Positions 17,065-25,781 of a stretch of 55,729 nt of DNA are shown piece after piece (the stretch's first letter is position 1; each line of letters begins with the position of its first letter). The translations under genes and the position numbers were made by a program. The stretch is from Treponema sp. (lineage in GTDB: Bacteria; Spirochaetota; Spirochaetia; Treponematales; Treponemataceae): NCBI GenBank assembly GCA_017961705.1, contig JAGCWT010000220.1:1-55729 (forward strand). Direction: 5' to 3'. The notes beneath the pieces were generated by a model. The model saw only the letters and a program-made list of their open reading frames with translations, ran no database searches and was not told the DNA's origin.

Positions 17065-17904
17065 TTATACAAACTTAACAGGTTCTGCACAAATGTTTTT
17101 TATCTTGTTGTCAACAAAAAATTGGTAGACGCGGTTTGAGATTAATACACTTCTGCAGCACAAAAGCCCATCACCGTGAAATTCTTGGCTTAAATAAAAA
17201 TCTTTATCTAAATCTTTTAATGCTTCTTTTGGAGTAAACAATTCGGAATCCATTTTTATTACATCACGTTTTAATCCGCATTGCTTGCAATCTATTACCT
17301 TTTCAACTTCATATTTTAATTTTGCAGGGAATACAGCATTAATTTTTAATTGAACAATGTTATCAACAATTTGTTTTGTCTTGATATTCTTTACCGGGAC
17401 AAATTCAATTCCTGTAAACTTTTCTTTTACAAATAAATCCTGCAATTCTTTTGTAATAAAGAATGTGTCATACTCCCAGTAAACACCGCCGAATCTTATT
17501 TTCTCTATGTTAAAAGATTTCTTTAGATAAAAAGAATCCTTCTGAACAAGACCATTTCCACAATTTGTGCAAAAGTTTATAATATCGAAAGTGTAATTGA
17601 AGTAGGAATCCTTAACACCAATTGCTTCTGGCTGAGGATATCCAGAATACCTTTTTAACCAGAGACTTAAATACTTTGCCTCGGAAAGTTCCTTTTTTGA
17701 ATATTCACATGTTACTGTTGGAGAAACCGATATTTTCTTAAAAAGTTTAACAATCTGATTAAAATACAAGTTATCATCATAAACTCTCAAAGAAATACAA
17801 TCGCCAGCCGTCGAATACTTAATAGCATTTGCATCTAAAAAATTTACAATTTTCCCTCTTCTATCGTTAGCTGTATTAAAAAAATAGTGATACTCTTTTT
17901 TCAT
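17065..17904 (-). CDS. Unknown protein with paired CxxCG motifs
   Basis: 279 residues, no signal peptide or membrane helix. Two zinc-ribbon-like pairs, CTNCG in the middle and CKQCG in the last third, are each followed by variable sequence; further cysteines lie near the C-terminus (LLCCRS). The double-CxxCG arrangement resembles the SitI6-type immunity proteins of contact-dependent toxin systems, but similarity outside these motifs cannot be judged by eye. The ATG overlaps the TGA of a short open frame upstream (ATGA). AT-rich like the rest of the island. Confidence 0.6.
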   Translation of the reverse strand: MKKEYHYFFNTANDRRGKIVNFLDANAIKYSTAGDCISLRVYDDNLYFNQIVKLFKKISVSPTVTCEYSKKELSEAKYLSLWLKRYSGYPQPEAIGVKDSYFNYTFDIINFCTNCGNGLVQKDSFYLKKSFNIEKIRFGGVYWEYDTFFITKELQDLFVKEKFTGIEFVPVKNIKTKQIVDNIVQLKINAVFPAKLKYEVEKVIDCKQCGLKRDVIKMDSELFTPKEALKDLDKDFYLSQEFHGDGLLCCRSVLISNRVYQFFVDNKIKNICAEPVKFV

Positions 17905-18049
17905 CCTTTACTCCATAAAGTTAACAATAAGGAAACTATTACCATAAAAAGACCTAGTATTATGCCTTTTATGTTTCTCGATTGCTTATTGTTTTGCTTT
18001 GCGTTTGAATATCCAAGATCGGTATTATGTATGTTAAAAATTTTTCAAA
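17901..18049 (-). pseudogene. Short membrane-segment frame without a start codon
   Basis: Open frame of about 49 codons ending in a hydrophobic helix (IKGIILGLFMVIVSLLLTLW). Its TGA overlaps the ATG of the next gene, as in coupled genes. No ATG, GTG or TTG lies at its 5' end, so it looks like a small membrane protein that lost its start, or a remnant. Confidence 0.3.
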
Positions 18050-18065
18050 AATCATAATTCTTATC

Positions 18066-18248
18066 CTAATCACAAATAGTTATACCAGGAAGCTGGTTAT
18101 ACTTAACGAACAGATACCCCAAAACATAGCATAAAGAAATTACAAGTATACTAATTATCAAGCCTTTCTTTGAAAACTTTTTTCCTGTGCGAATTATTTG
18201 CATTCCCAAACCTAACAATATAGACAATATTAAACCAATAAAAAACAT
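18066..18248 (-). CDS. Small two-helix membrane protein
   Basis: 60 residues with two hydrophobic segments (about 3-17 and 30-50) separated by RTGKKFSKKG. A weak ribosome site (AGGGA) lies 7 bases before the ATG. No family is recognised. It is AT-rich and sits between the CxxCG gene and the restriction system; coding status is uncertain. The gap 18249-18589 upstream holds no convincing gene. Confidence 0.4.
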   Translation of the reverse strand: MFFIGLILSILLGLGMQIIRTGKKFSKKGLIISILVISLCYVLGYLFVKYNQLPGITICD

Positions 18249-18589
18249 AAGCTAATCCCTATCAATCAGAAGCGCGTTGCGATTTTTTCAATATAATAGA
18301 AGAAAGATGTGCTTTTGTAAACCGCAAACCAGCTTGACCAGTTTGTCGGCTTTGAAACTTTTGTTAAGCGATTACTACAACTAGATTTTCATTGCAGTCA
18401 TTAGATAACAATCAAAATCTAATTATAGCCACTGTTGGGTTAAAATCAATTGTTATTTTTTTCTTGATGTTCTGGGAATCAGCTCTTATTTTTGTCTTTA
18501 TAAAGGTCATGATTCGTTATAGAACCTTATAACATAGCGTTTGCATCATCTTTGAACGATAAGGATATTTAAGATCGCTTGTTGCCCAC

Positions 18590-18618
18590 TTGACCTTTTT
18601 TTACATAGTCCATATAGT
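18590..18618 (+). promoter_or_regulatory. Promoter of the restriction-modification operon
   Basis: TTGACC (18590-18595), 17-base spacer, TATAGT (18613-18618). The start of transcription is expected near 18625, about 17 bases before the methyltransferase ATG. Confidence 0.7.
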
Positions 18619-18638
18619 GGGATGTAAAGGGATGTAAA
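18619..18638 (+). promoter_or_regulatory. Tandem gggatgtaaa repeat carrying two GGATG sites
   Basis: Two consecutive copies of gggatgtaaa place GGATG at 18620-18624 and 18630-18634, exactly 10 bp apart, one helical turn, between the -10 element and the methyltransferase ATG. GGATG is the recognition sequence of FokI, whose relatives are encoded immediately downstream. Confidence 0.8.
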
Positions 18639-18641
18639 AGC

Positions 18642-20606
18642 ATGCGTTATATCGGCAGTAAAGCAAACTTACTTTTGAACATAGAAAATTGTATATCATC
18701 AAATATTCGTACAAAGCAAAAAAGTTTCTGTGATATTTTTAGTGGCACAGGGGTTGTTGCCCGATATTTTAAGCCAAGATATGAAATTATCTCGAATGAT
18801 GCTCTTTTCTTTTCATATATCATTCAAAAATCTATTGTAGAAAATAATTCTGTACCAACATTTGACAAGCTCAAATTTTCTGTTAAAAACCCATTTGACT
18901 ATCTCGAAAATACAAGTTTGCCTGATGTAAATAAATTCGTAGAAGAAAACTATTCCCCTTCAGGTAAAGCCGGGAGAATGTATTTCACTTCCGAAAATGC
19001 TAGGCGGATTGATTTTATCCGCACCACTATTGAGCAGTGGAAAAGCGAAAAAAAACTTACCGAAGCGGAATACTACTATCTTCTTGCGAGTCTTATTGAA
19101 GCTGTGCCGTCAGTTTCAAATATTACTGGAACCTATGGAGCTTACTTAAAAAACTGGGATAAGCGTGCATATAAAAAAATTGAGCTTCTTCAGTTTGAGG
19201 TACAAAATAACAATCGAAATAACAAGGCTTACAACGAAGATGTTTTTGATTTGGAGAAACATGTATCAGGAGACATTTTGTATATCGACCCACCATATAA
19301 TTCAAGACAGTATGCCCCAAATTATCATGTACTTGAAACGATCGCCCGCTATGATAATCCCGTTTTGACAGGTGTGACCGGAATGCGCCCCTATGCAAAC
19401 CAAAAATCAGTGTTTTGCTCCAAGCATGAAGTAAACGATGCGTTTGAGCAGCTTATCCGTAATGCTGACTTTACGCATATTGTTTTAAGTTACAGTTCCG
19501 CTGGTTTAATGAATGCAGATTTTATTGAGAAAACGCTTAAAGACAACGGAATTGCTTCTACTTATACTTTGCAGAAAATTCCTTACCGAAAATATAAAAG
19601 CAAAATTTACGATGAAAGCGGTGTATGTGAATATCTTTTTTATATTCAAAAAAAATCACAGGACAACATTTATATTATTCCCGAAGAAAAGACACTGACC
19701 GTCGCAAGCCCATCAAGCATATATGGGTTATCTGCTAAAAAACAAAAATATATAAAAAGTCCGCTCAATTACATTGGTGGAAAATACAAACTGCTTCCGC
19801 AGCTTATGCCATTACTGCCAAAAAACATTCACACTTTTGTTGATTTGTTCTGTGGGGGCGGAAATGTCGGTGTGAATGCATATTGCAAAAAACTTATTTT
19901 CAATGACATGAACACAATTCTCATGGAAATGTTCAAAACATTCGCTTCAATGAAACTAGAGGATTTGCTTGTTAAGATAGATGAAACGATTGTAAAATGG
20001 AATCTATCAATGACAAATGAAGACTCATTTATTAAGTTTCGTGAACATTATAATAAAACTCGAAATCCAATTGATTTATATGTGCTTTCATGTTTTTCCT
20101 TTAACTATCAATTTCGCTTCAATAACAATCACGAATACAACAATCCATTCGGACGAAATAGAAGCCGTTACTCAGACACGATGAAAGCAAACCTTATTCG
20201 CTTTGTGCAGAAAGTACAATCTGCTTCCGCAGATTTTGTTTCCCATGACTTTTTAGATTTTCCACTTGCCAATCTGACAGAAAAAGATTTTGTTTACTGC
20301 GATCCGCCATATTTAATTACAACAGGTTCATATAATGACGGAAATCGGGGTTTCAAAAACTGGACGGAAGAATCTGACAAATCTTTGTATGATTTACTTG
20401 ATAAATTGAATGAAAAAGGAATCCGGTTTGCTCTTTCAAATGTATTCACCCATAAAGGCGAATGCAACGATATTTTGATTGAATGGGCAAAAAAATATAC
20501 GGTGCATCATCTGCAAAAGGATTACTCCAATTCAAGTTACAATACTGAACGCTCTGGAAGTGATGAAGTTTTGGTAACAAACTATTCATTGGAGAGTAAA
20601 AAATGA
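18642..20606 (+). CDS. FokI-like DNA adenine methyltransferase, two fused domains
   Basis: N6-adenine methyltransferase that protects host DNA. 654 residues comprise two complete D12-class (Dam-like) domains: the first has SAM motif FSGTG at 33-37 and catalytic DPPY at 216-219; the second has FCGGG at 403-407 and DPPY at 554-557. M.FokI has the same two-domain layout and nearly the same length, each half modifying one strand of the asymmetric GGATG/CATCC site. The gene overlaps the nuclease gene by 4 bases (ATGA) and has a strong promoter with two GGATG sites. AT-rich codon use differs from flanking core genes, indicating transfer. Confidence 0.93.
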   Translation: MRYIGSKANLLLNIENCISSNIRTKQKSFCDIFSGTGVVARYFKPRYEIISNDALFFSYIIQKSIVENNSVPTFDKLKFSVKNPFDYLENTSLPDVNKFVEENYSPSGKAGRMYFTSENARRIDFIRTTIEQWKSEKKLTEAEYYYLLASLIEAVPSVSNITGTYGAYLKNWDKRAYKKIELLQFEVQNNNRNNKAYNEDVFDLEKHVSGDILYIDPPYNSRQYAPNYHVLETIARYDNPVLTGVTGMRPYANQKSVFCSKHEVNDAFEQLIRNADFTHIVLSYSSAGLMNADFIEKTLKDNGIASTYTLQKIPYRKYKSKIYDESGVCEYLFYIQKKSQDNIYIIPEEKTLTVASPSSIYGLSAKKQKYIKSPLNYIGGKYKLLPQLMPLLPKNIHTFVDLFCGGGNVGVNAYCKKLIFNDMNTILMEMFKTFASMKLEDLLVKIDETIVKWNLSMTNEDSFIKFREHYNKTRNPIDLYVLSCFSFNYQFRFNNNHEYNNPFGRNRSRYSDTMKANLIRFVQKVQSASADFVSHDFLDFPLANLTEKDFVYCDPPYLITTGSYNDGNRGFKNWTEESDKSLYDLLDKLNEKGIRFALSNVFTHKGECNDILIEWAKKYTVHHLQKDYSNSSYNTERSGSDEVLVTNYSLESKK

Positions 20607-22351
20607 TTGAGTTTTTGAGCGTAGCGACAAAAGATACTCGTGCCTTTGGTTGGGTACAAGATGCAAGCAATATAGACAGTTTATGTGATGTCGTTGCTGT
20701 TTTTGATTCTAAAACTGAATTTCACAACCGGCTTGTTAATGAAATTATACCGAGCATTGTTTTAAAAAATGACGGTAGAAAGGAAATGATAGAAGCTCTA
20801 AATGCAAATCCTCTTGCACTAAAATACAGACTTTTGATAGGCACTTCTTTTACGCCGCGTTCAGCCTCGCGCTGTAATGGCATTATTCAGGCGGCGGTAA
20901 AAGGACAAAAGCGAGCGTTCGTCGGCGACTGGCCAGCAGATAATTTTGTGCGATGGGCGCATGCAGTTGGCTTCATAAAATATAATTATTCTGATGATAC
21001 ATTCTCAATCACAGAAAAAGGCTTGGAACTTACAAAAGCAAATGAAAGTGAAAAAGAGAATCTCCTGATAAACGCAATACTGTCCTATCCGCCTGCCTTT
21101 CGAATTCTGTCTTTACTCTCTAATCCCGACAATCCACTTACAAAATTTGAGCTTGGTGAAAAACTTGGGTTTACAGGTGAAGAAGGATTCATCTGCTATC
21201 CTGTTCGAAGCATTGTAGCCGCCCTTGCCGAAACTTCCGACAAAGAAGAACGTTCAAAAATCCGTTCAGACTGGGAAAGTTCGTCCGATAAATACGCCCG
21301 TACAATCGCACAATGGCTTGGGCATCTTGGATTAGTCAAAACCTGCAAAAAAGAGGTTACTGTTAAATATGGACATCAACCATATTTTGAATCTCTCGGT
21401 GCATTTCAGATTACTCCAAAAGGAGAGAGAGTTCTTCGCAATATTACAGGAAATAGCAAACACTCAAAACTTGAAAAAATAGTTTCATACGAAATGTTTG
21501 CAACAAAAGGAAGTGACCGCGAGTATCTTCGCTTGCGTCGTTCGCTAACTCTAAAAGCAGTTGTCGAAAACAAAAACAAAATAGCTTTTTCAAAATTGCA
21601 GGACGTCCTAAAAATTAATGGCTTGGAAGAATCAATCGAAACAATAAAAGATGATATTTTGGGATTTGTCAATCTTGGTTTAAACGTTGAGGTTAACGCG
21701 GATTCTATTGTGCTTAAAGACACAGTTTCGGACTTTTCAATACCTATGTACAAGGATTTAACGGTAAAATCTAAACTTTCAAAAGAAAAAGATGAAGTTC
21801 GCAAGCAACTGAAAACTCTCCCCCATGATTATCTTTCGCTTTTGGATTTGGCATTTGATTCCGCGCAGAATAGATTATTTGAAATGAGAGCAATGGATTT
21901 ATTCTTGAATGAGTGCGGATTTTATGGGCGACATTTGGGAGGAGCAAATAAACCTGATGGCATTTTGTATACAGATGAACCAAACGATGAAAACTACGGA
22001 ATTATCGTTGATATGAAAGCATACTCAAATGGCTATAATCTCCCAATTGGGCAGCAAGACGAGATGAAACGTTATATTAGCAATAATCAGAAGCGTGATG
22101 ATAAAATTAATTCGACAAAATGGTGGGTTGAATTTCCAGATTACCTCAAAAAATATTACTTTATGTTTGTTTCGGGAAGTTTTAAGGGCGATATACCAGA
22201 AAAACTGAACAAAATATATCTTGAAACAAAAGTTAACGGAACAGCTATGCCAATTGTAACGGCATTGCTTGTTGCTGATAAAATAAAAAGCAAGATAATG
22301 ACTCTAAAAGAATTTGAAAACGGTATTTGCAATACGGAGTATTTATATTAA
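20603..22351 (+). CDS. Type IIS restriction endonuclease, FokI family
   Basis: 582 residues, close to the roughly 580 of FokI, and alignable by eye along the whole length. The N-terminal DNA-recognition subdomains include AFGWVQ, FVRWAHAVGFI, SSSDKYAR and YLRLRRSL, each matching FokI. The C-terminal nuclease domain has the PD-(D/E)xK residues Asp452 (KPDG), Asp470 and Lys472 (VDMKAY), equivalent to FokI Asp450/Asp467/Lys469, and LPIGQQDEM. Recognition of GGATG with a displaced cut is expected but not certain, because the first recognition loop reads GWVQD rather than GWVQN. Translation is coupled to the methyltransferase. Confidence 0.93.
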   Translation: MIEFLSVATKDTRAFGWVQDASNIDSLCDVVAVFDSKTEFHNRLVNEIIPSIVLKNDGRKEMIEALNANPLALKYRLLIGTSFTPRSASRCNGIIQAAVKGQKRAFVGDWPADNFVRWAHAVGFIKYNYSDDTFSITEKGLELTKANESEKENLLINAILSYPPAFRILSLLSNPDNPLTKFELGEKLGFTGEEGFICYPVRSIVAALAETSDKEERSKIRSDWESSSDKYARTIAQWLGHLGLVKTCKKEVTVKYGHQPYFESLGAFQITPKGERVLRNITGNSKHSKLEKIVSYEMFATKGSDREYLRLRRSLTLKAVVENKNKIAFSKLQDVLKINGLEESIETIKDDILGFVNLGLNVEVNADSIVLKDTVSDFSIPMYKDLTVKSKLSKEKDEVRKQLKTLPHDYLSLLDLAFDSAQNRLFEMRAMDLFLNECGFYGRHLGGANKPDGILYTDEPNDENYGIIVDMKAYSNGYNLPIGQQDEMKRYISNNQKRDDKINSTKWWVEFPDYLKKYYFMFVSGSFKGDIPEKLNKIYLETKVNGTAMPIVTALLVADKIKSKIMTLKEFENGICNTEYLY

Positions 22352-22353
22352 TT

Positions 22354-23175
22354 ATGTCCGACTTAACTTTCCATAGATGTTTACTTTACAAAAATGAAAA
22401 TCTGGTTTCAAAAACCGATTGTGATAAAATTGATTCGTATTCAAAGGGGCTTGAAAAACATATATTTAAATATAGGAATATGCCTCATGAAATATATACA
22501 ACTCTTGACGAAGCAAATCATTGCCTGTGGATATATCTGAAGTCTGGGAGTTCACTTCCATATGATGATACGGTCATAGATGTTGAGACAAATGAAAAAA
22601 CTGCTAATCCAAGACAAATCACACAAGTTGAATTACGTCATCAGTATTTTACATTGTATGATTATGACAAATCAGCTTTGTATTTATCAACCTTAAAAAC
22701 TATTGGCATTTTGGAAAATTTCTTTAAAAAGGCAATTGGTGATGAAGATATTACCATAAAAAAAATCCTAAAAGATTTTAATGATGTATTGAAAACCCTA
22801 AAAAGCATAAAATCTATTCGTTTAGTTGCAAAAAATGGACTTTTTACACAGACAAACAATCTTTTCCAAGATGTTGCGGATGCATTTGGTTTAGGCATTC
22901 CAGGACAATATAAAATAGATGTTGATTTTGGATACGCCTCTCTTACAGAACATGCTATAGGAAAACTTCGAGAAATTAATCAAAAACGCCTGGGCGGTGA
23001 AATAGATTCTTTTGTTTGCATTGGAAGAGATGATACAGGATTAGATGGTGTTTTTAATATGGACACTTTTACAAATTCTCTTAAAGTTAAAGCTGACCAT
23101 GACGAAAAAGGAATGTATCAAGATTTAGAAGTAAAGCAAAAACTGATAGAACAATTAGGAATTATAAATGTATAA
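22354..23175 (+). CDS. Unknown cytoplasmic protein of a RexA-like two-gene module
   Basis: From ATG 22354, two bases after the nuclease stop codon, the product is 273 residues without signal or membrane helix. Features: MSDLTFHRCLLY start, a central helical part (IKKILKDFNDVLKTLKSIKSI), and a C-terminal region with VDVDFGYAS-like strands and LKVKADHDEKGMYQDLEVK. No family is recognised. Size, gene order and the overlapping small membrane-protein gene recall lambda RexA (279 residues) followed by RexB (144 residues). Function in phage defence is inferred from position behind a restriction system. Confidence 0.7.
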   Translation: MSDLTFHRCLLYKNENLVSKTDCDKIDSYSKGLEKHIFKYRNMPHEIYTTLDEANHCLWIYLKSGSSLPYDDTVIDVETNEKTANPRQITQVELRHQYFTLYDYDKSALYLSTLKTIGILENFFKKAIGDEDITIKKILKDFNDVLKTLKSIKSIRLVAKNGLFTQTNNLFQDVADAFGLGIPGQYKIDVDFGYASLTEHAIGKLREINQKRLGGEIDSFVCIGRDDTGLDGVFNMDTFTNSLKVKADHDEKGMYQDLEVKQKLIEQLGIINV

Positions 23176-23602
23176 GTGTCATAAGTTTTTTGTAGTATTA
23201 TTTTTTCTCACTGCAAGCGTACTCACGTTTATCCTTAAGTTGACCATTGATGAGCAACTCACGAGTGACTTATTGACCGTGGTATCTATCATATTAGGAT
23301 TTACACTAACAAGCATTTCTACTCTCATTGGACAAGATTTCACTAAAAAACTGAGCAATAAAGTTGACACAAATACCGTTCGAAAACAAACTCAATTACA
23401 GACATTGTCTGTATATTACAAAATTTCATTTCTGTTAGGAATAATAATTATTATAAGTCTTGTGTTAATTCGATTTTTACCAGTATGCTCTATAATCAAA
23501 AGAATTTTTGATTCTATTGTTTTTGGTCTAAATGCAGATAATTTTTATATTTCATATTTACTGATAAAAATCCTGATTAGAAGTTTTCGAGAGATAAAGT
23601 AA
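23168..23602 (+). CDS. Small polytopic membrane protein, RexB-like topology
   Basis: 144 residues, exactly the length of lambda RexB, with hydrophobic segments at about 6-26, 33-53 and 86-106, and a weaker fourth near the C-terminus. The second helix is followed by a charged loop (IGQDFTKKLSNK), as RexB has IGSRTRRLAK after its second helix. The start overlaps the upstream gene by 8 bases, implying coupled synthesis. It would be the pore or membrane effector if the pair is an abortive-infection module (inference); sequence similarity to RexB is too low to assert by eye. Confidence 0.7.
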   Translation: MYKCHKFFVVLFFLTASVLTFILKLTIDEQLTSDLLTVVSIILGFTLTSISTLIGQDFTKKLSNKVDTNTVRKQTQLQTLSVYYKISFLLGIIIIISLVLIRFLPVCSIIKRIFDSIVFGLNADNFYISYLLIKILIRSFREIK

Positions 23603-23611
23603 ATAAGTGCA

Positions 23612-23675
23612 AAAATTCTCAGTGAGAATTTTTAAAAACTCAGTGAGTTTTTCCATAAAATTTACTGAGAATTTT
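23612..23675 (+). terminator. Tandem palindromes ending the defence operon
   Basis: aattctca-g-tgagaatt followed directly by aaaaactca-g-tgagttttt, then a third half tttactgagaattttt. The second palindrome with its T-run is a plausible intrinsic terminator. Confidence 0.6.
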
Positions 23676-23697
23676 TCTTTATTTGCAAATAAACTAG

Positions 23698-23803
23698 CGG
23701 CAGGGATTGGAAGGGCGGCGTAGCCGTTCTCGCTTTGCGAGAATGGAGGCGAAAGCCGGAACCCTGGAAAGCCCAGAAAAAATGCCCTCCTTGGCATTTT
23801 TCT
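23698..23803 (+). repeat. Dispersed structured repeat, family 1, copy 3
   Basis: gcagggattggaagggcggc, hairpin ccgttctcgc-ttt-gcgagaatgg, hairpin ggcgaaagcc, ggaaccctggaaagccc, then aaaaaatgcc-ctcct-ggcatttttct, which can end transcription of acetate kinase on the minus strand. Confidence 0.85.
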
Positions 23804-23884
23804 CCAAACATCCGTAGGACAAAAAAATTGCCGCCCAGAAAAAATCCAGACGGCAAAATCAGAATACTTTTTTTTACCCAAGCC

Positions 23885-25222
23885 TTATGGGCGAACGATT
23901 ACGTCTGCCAAGTGCGGGCGCTTTTCCATGTCCTTCTTGAGGCCTTCTTCGCGTGCCTTGTTTACGTAGGACGGATCCTGGAAGGAATAGGTAAAGTTTG
24001 TGTGAACGTCGTAAGTTCCCTTCATAAGAGCGTATGCGTCTTCCGTCATAACAAGCTCTTCGTCTGTAGGGATTACAAAAATCTTTGTTGCGCTGTCGTC
24101 TGCACTAATGCATGTTTCTGCGTTGCCGGTAAAGCTCCATTCGTTCTTCTGGGCATCGATTTTGATTCCGTAGTTTTCAAGACCGGAACATGCCTTAAAG
24201 CGGGTGATTGGTCCGCGCTCGCCAACACCTGCCGTCCAAACGATTGCATCAACACGGCCAAGTTCTGCGGCAAATGCACCAATGTATTTCTTTATGCGCA
24301 AGGCTTCCATTTCTATTGAAAGCTGGCAAAGCTTGTCTCCCTTTGCTGCGTCAATTTCTATGTCGCGGCGGTCTGAATATTTTGTTGTAATGCCAAGGCA
24401 GCCACACTTCTTGTTAAGCGCAGTGTCCATCTCGTCCGCAGTCATGCCTGTTTTGCGCATGATGTAGAATGGAAGTGCCGGGTCAAGGTCTCCGCTTCTT
24501 GTTCCCATAACAAGGCCTTCGAGCGGGGTAATACCCATTGTTGTGTCGTAGCACTTTCCGTTCTTTACAGCACACATGGAAGAGCCGTTTCCAATGTGGC
24601 AGATGATGATGTTTGTGTCCTCTGGCTTTTTGTGCAAAAGAACAGCGGCACGCTTTGCGGTATACAGGAAAGATGTTCCGTGGAAACCGTAGCGGCGGGC
24701 TGCATATTTTGTGTACCATTCGCGGGGAATTGCATACATGAATGTTTCTTCGGGCATGGTCTGGTGCCAGGCTGTGTCCATGATTGCTGCATGTGGAACA
24801 TTTGGCATAACCTTCTGGGCAGCCTCAATACCCATGATGTTTGCCGGCATGTGAAGAGGGCCAAGGTCTATTACTTCGCGGAAGCCGTCAAGAACTTCCG
24901 GTGTAATAAGAACAGACTTTGTGAACTTTTCTCCGCCGTGCAAAACGCGGTGTCCTACGGCTCCAATTTCGTCCATTGACTTTATAACGCCAACTTCCGG
25001 ATCCGTAATTTCCTTGATGATTAATTCAATTGCTTCCTTGTGTGTTGGGCAGGGGCTTGTTATTTCTGTTTTCTTTCCCTTAGCCTTGTGGGTGATGCAT
25101 GAGCCTTCAATTCCGATGCGCTCTACTACACCGTTTGCCATAACCTCTTTCTTGTCCCAGTCATAAACCTGATACTTTGCGGAAGAAGAACCGCAGTTCA
25201 ATGTTAAAATAACCATTGCCAT
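23885..25222 (-). CDS. ackA: Acetate kinase
   Basis: Converts acetyl phosphate and ADP to acetate and ATP, the energy-yielding last step of acetate fermentation. 445 residues, slightly longer than the usual 400, with the N-terminal [16 protein letters not shown] phosphate loop, [42 protein letters not shown] and [11 protein letters not shown] motifs of the acetokinase family. A ribosome site AGAAGG lies 6 bases before the ATG; a TATAAT (25259-25254) is the likely -10. No phosphotransacetylase gene is adjacent. Confidence 0.96.
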   Translation of the reverse strand: MAMVILTLNCGSSSAKYQVYDWDKKEVMANGVVERIGIEGSCITHKAKGKKTEITSPCPTHKEAIELIIKEITDPEVGVIKSMDEIGAVGHRVLHGGEKFTKSVLITPEVLDGFREVIDLGPLHMPANIMGIEAAQKVMPNVPHAAIMDTAWHQTMPEETFMYAIPREWYTKYAARRYGFHGTSFLYTAKRAAVLLHKKPEDTNIIICHIGNGSSMCAVKNGKCYDTTMGITPLEGLVMGTRSGDLDPALPFYIMRKTGMTADEMDTALNKKCGCLGITTKYSDRRDIEIDAAKGDKLCQLSIEMEALRIKKYIGAFAAELGRVDAIVWTAGVGERGPITRFKACSGLENYGIKIDAQKNEWSFTGNAETCISADDSATKIFVIPTDEELVMTEDAYALMKGTYDVHTNFTYSFQDPSYVNKAREEGLKKDMEKRPHLADVIVRP

Positions 25223-25279
25223 AAAAAACCTTCTAGTAAAAAATTTCTTTCACATTATATACCATTCAGATTTTTTTTT

Positions 25280-25562
25280 AAAGTACACCCAAGAGGTTTG
25301 CGTCACCATGAATGAAGAACCGTCACCATGAAGTCGATTCAGGGTCTGTGTACTTTCTTGGACGGTACTTTTATGGACGTAGCCCTAATTGCTCTACCAT
25401 TTTGCTCTTTGGCTAACTCGACAGCCATGCCTTTGCGTCACCGCCCTTGCGGGGTTCCGGGGGGCCCTACCCCCTCCATTGCTGCCGGCTCCGGCCCTTC
25501 GACATAGCTCAGGGACCTGCGCCGTCAGCAACGCTATCGCGCCCCTCCACGGCGGCGTAGGT
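25280..25562 (-). repeat. Extended dispersed repeat, family 1, copy 4 (long form)
   Basis: The core 25431-25562 matches family 1 on the minus strand. Homology with the copy at 51490-51700 continues through aagggcggtgacg, aaaggcatg, aaatggtagagc and ggtaccgtcc, making a long form of about 200 bp. One hairpin loop of the core carries an inserted cccttcga...ctcaggga unit at 25495-25515. At its left end cgtcaccatgaa occurs twice, 20 bases apart (25301, 25321), inside an inverted repeat aaagtacac/gtgtacttt. Confidence 0.75.
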
Positions 25563-25594
25563 TTTTCTGCTGTATTGGTCTTGCAAACCGAACA

Positions 25595-25710
25595 ACAAAA
25601 ATACGAACTTGGCTGGTGGGACGTAGGAAAAAAGCAAGGAGGGACCCTTTAGGGAGGATTCATTGATTTTTTCCGTTACTGGGACCCGCCAGACAAGTTC
25701 GTATTTTTGT
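25595..25710. repeat. Long hairpin upstream of the alcohol dehydrogenase gene
   Basis: Perfect 16-bp arms acaaaaatacgaactt (25595-25610) and its complement (25695-25710). Inside them ctggtggg pairs with cccgccag, then ggaaaaaa (25626-25633) with ttttttcc (25667-25674), and the tip contains ccctttaggg. No ORF is inside. It may be a miniature inverted-repeat element or a structured RNA. Confidence 0.75.
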
Positions 25711-25728
25711 ATTGCGCAACACTGGCAC

Positions 25729-25758
25729 TTGTTTTCTATACTAGGCAAAGTATATAAT
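25729..25758 (+). promoter_or_regulatory. Promoter of the alcohol dehydrogenase gene
   Basis: TTGTTT (25729-25734), 18-base spacer, TATAAT (25753-25758). A ribosome site caggag precedes ATG 25782. Confidence 0.65.
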
Positions 25759-25781
25759 AGAGGCAATTTTCAGGAGCAAAC

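Noticed and set aside
24204..25166. Open frames opposite acetate kinase
   Set aside because: Shadow frames of a highly conserved enzyme gene.
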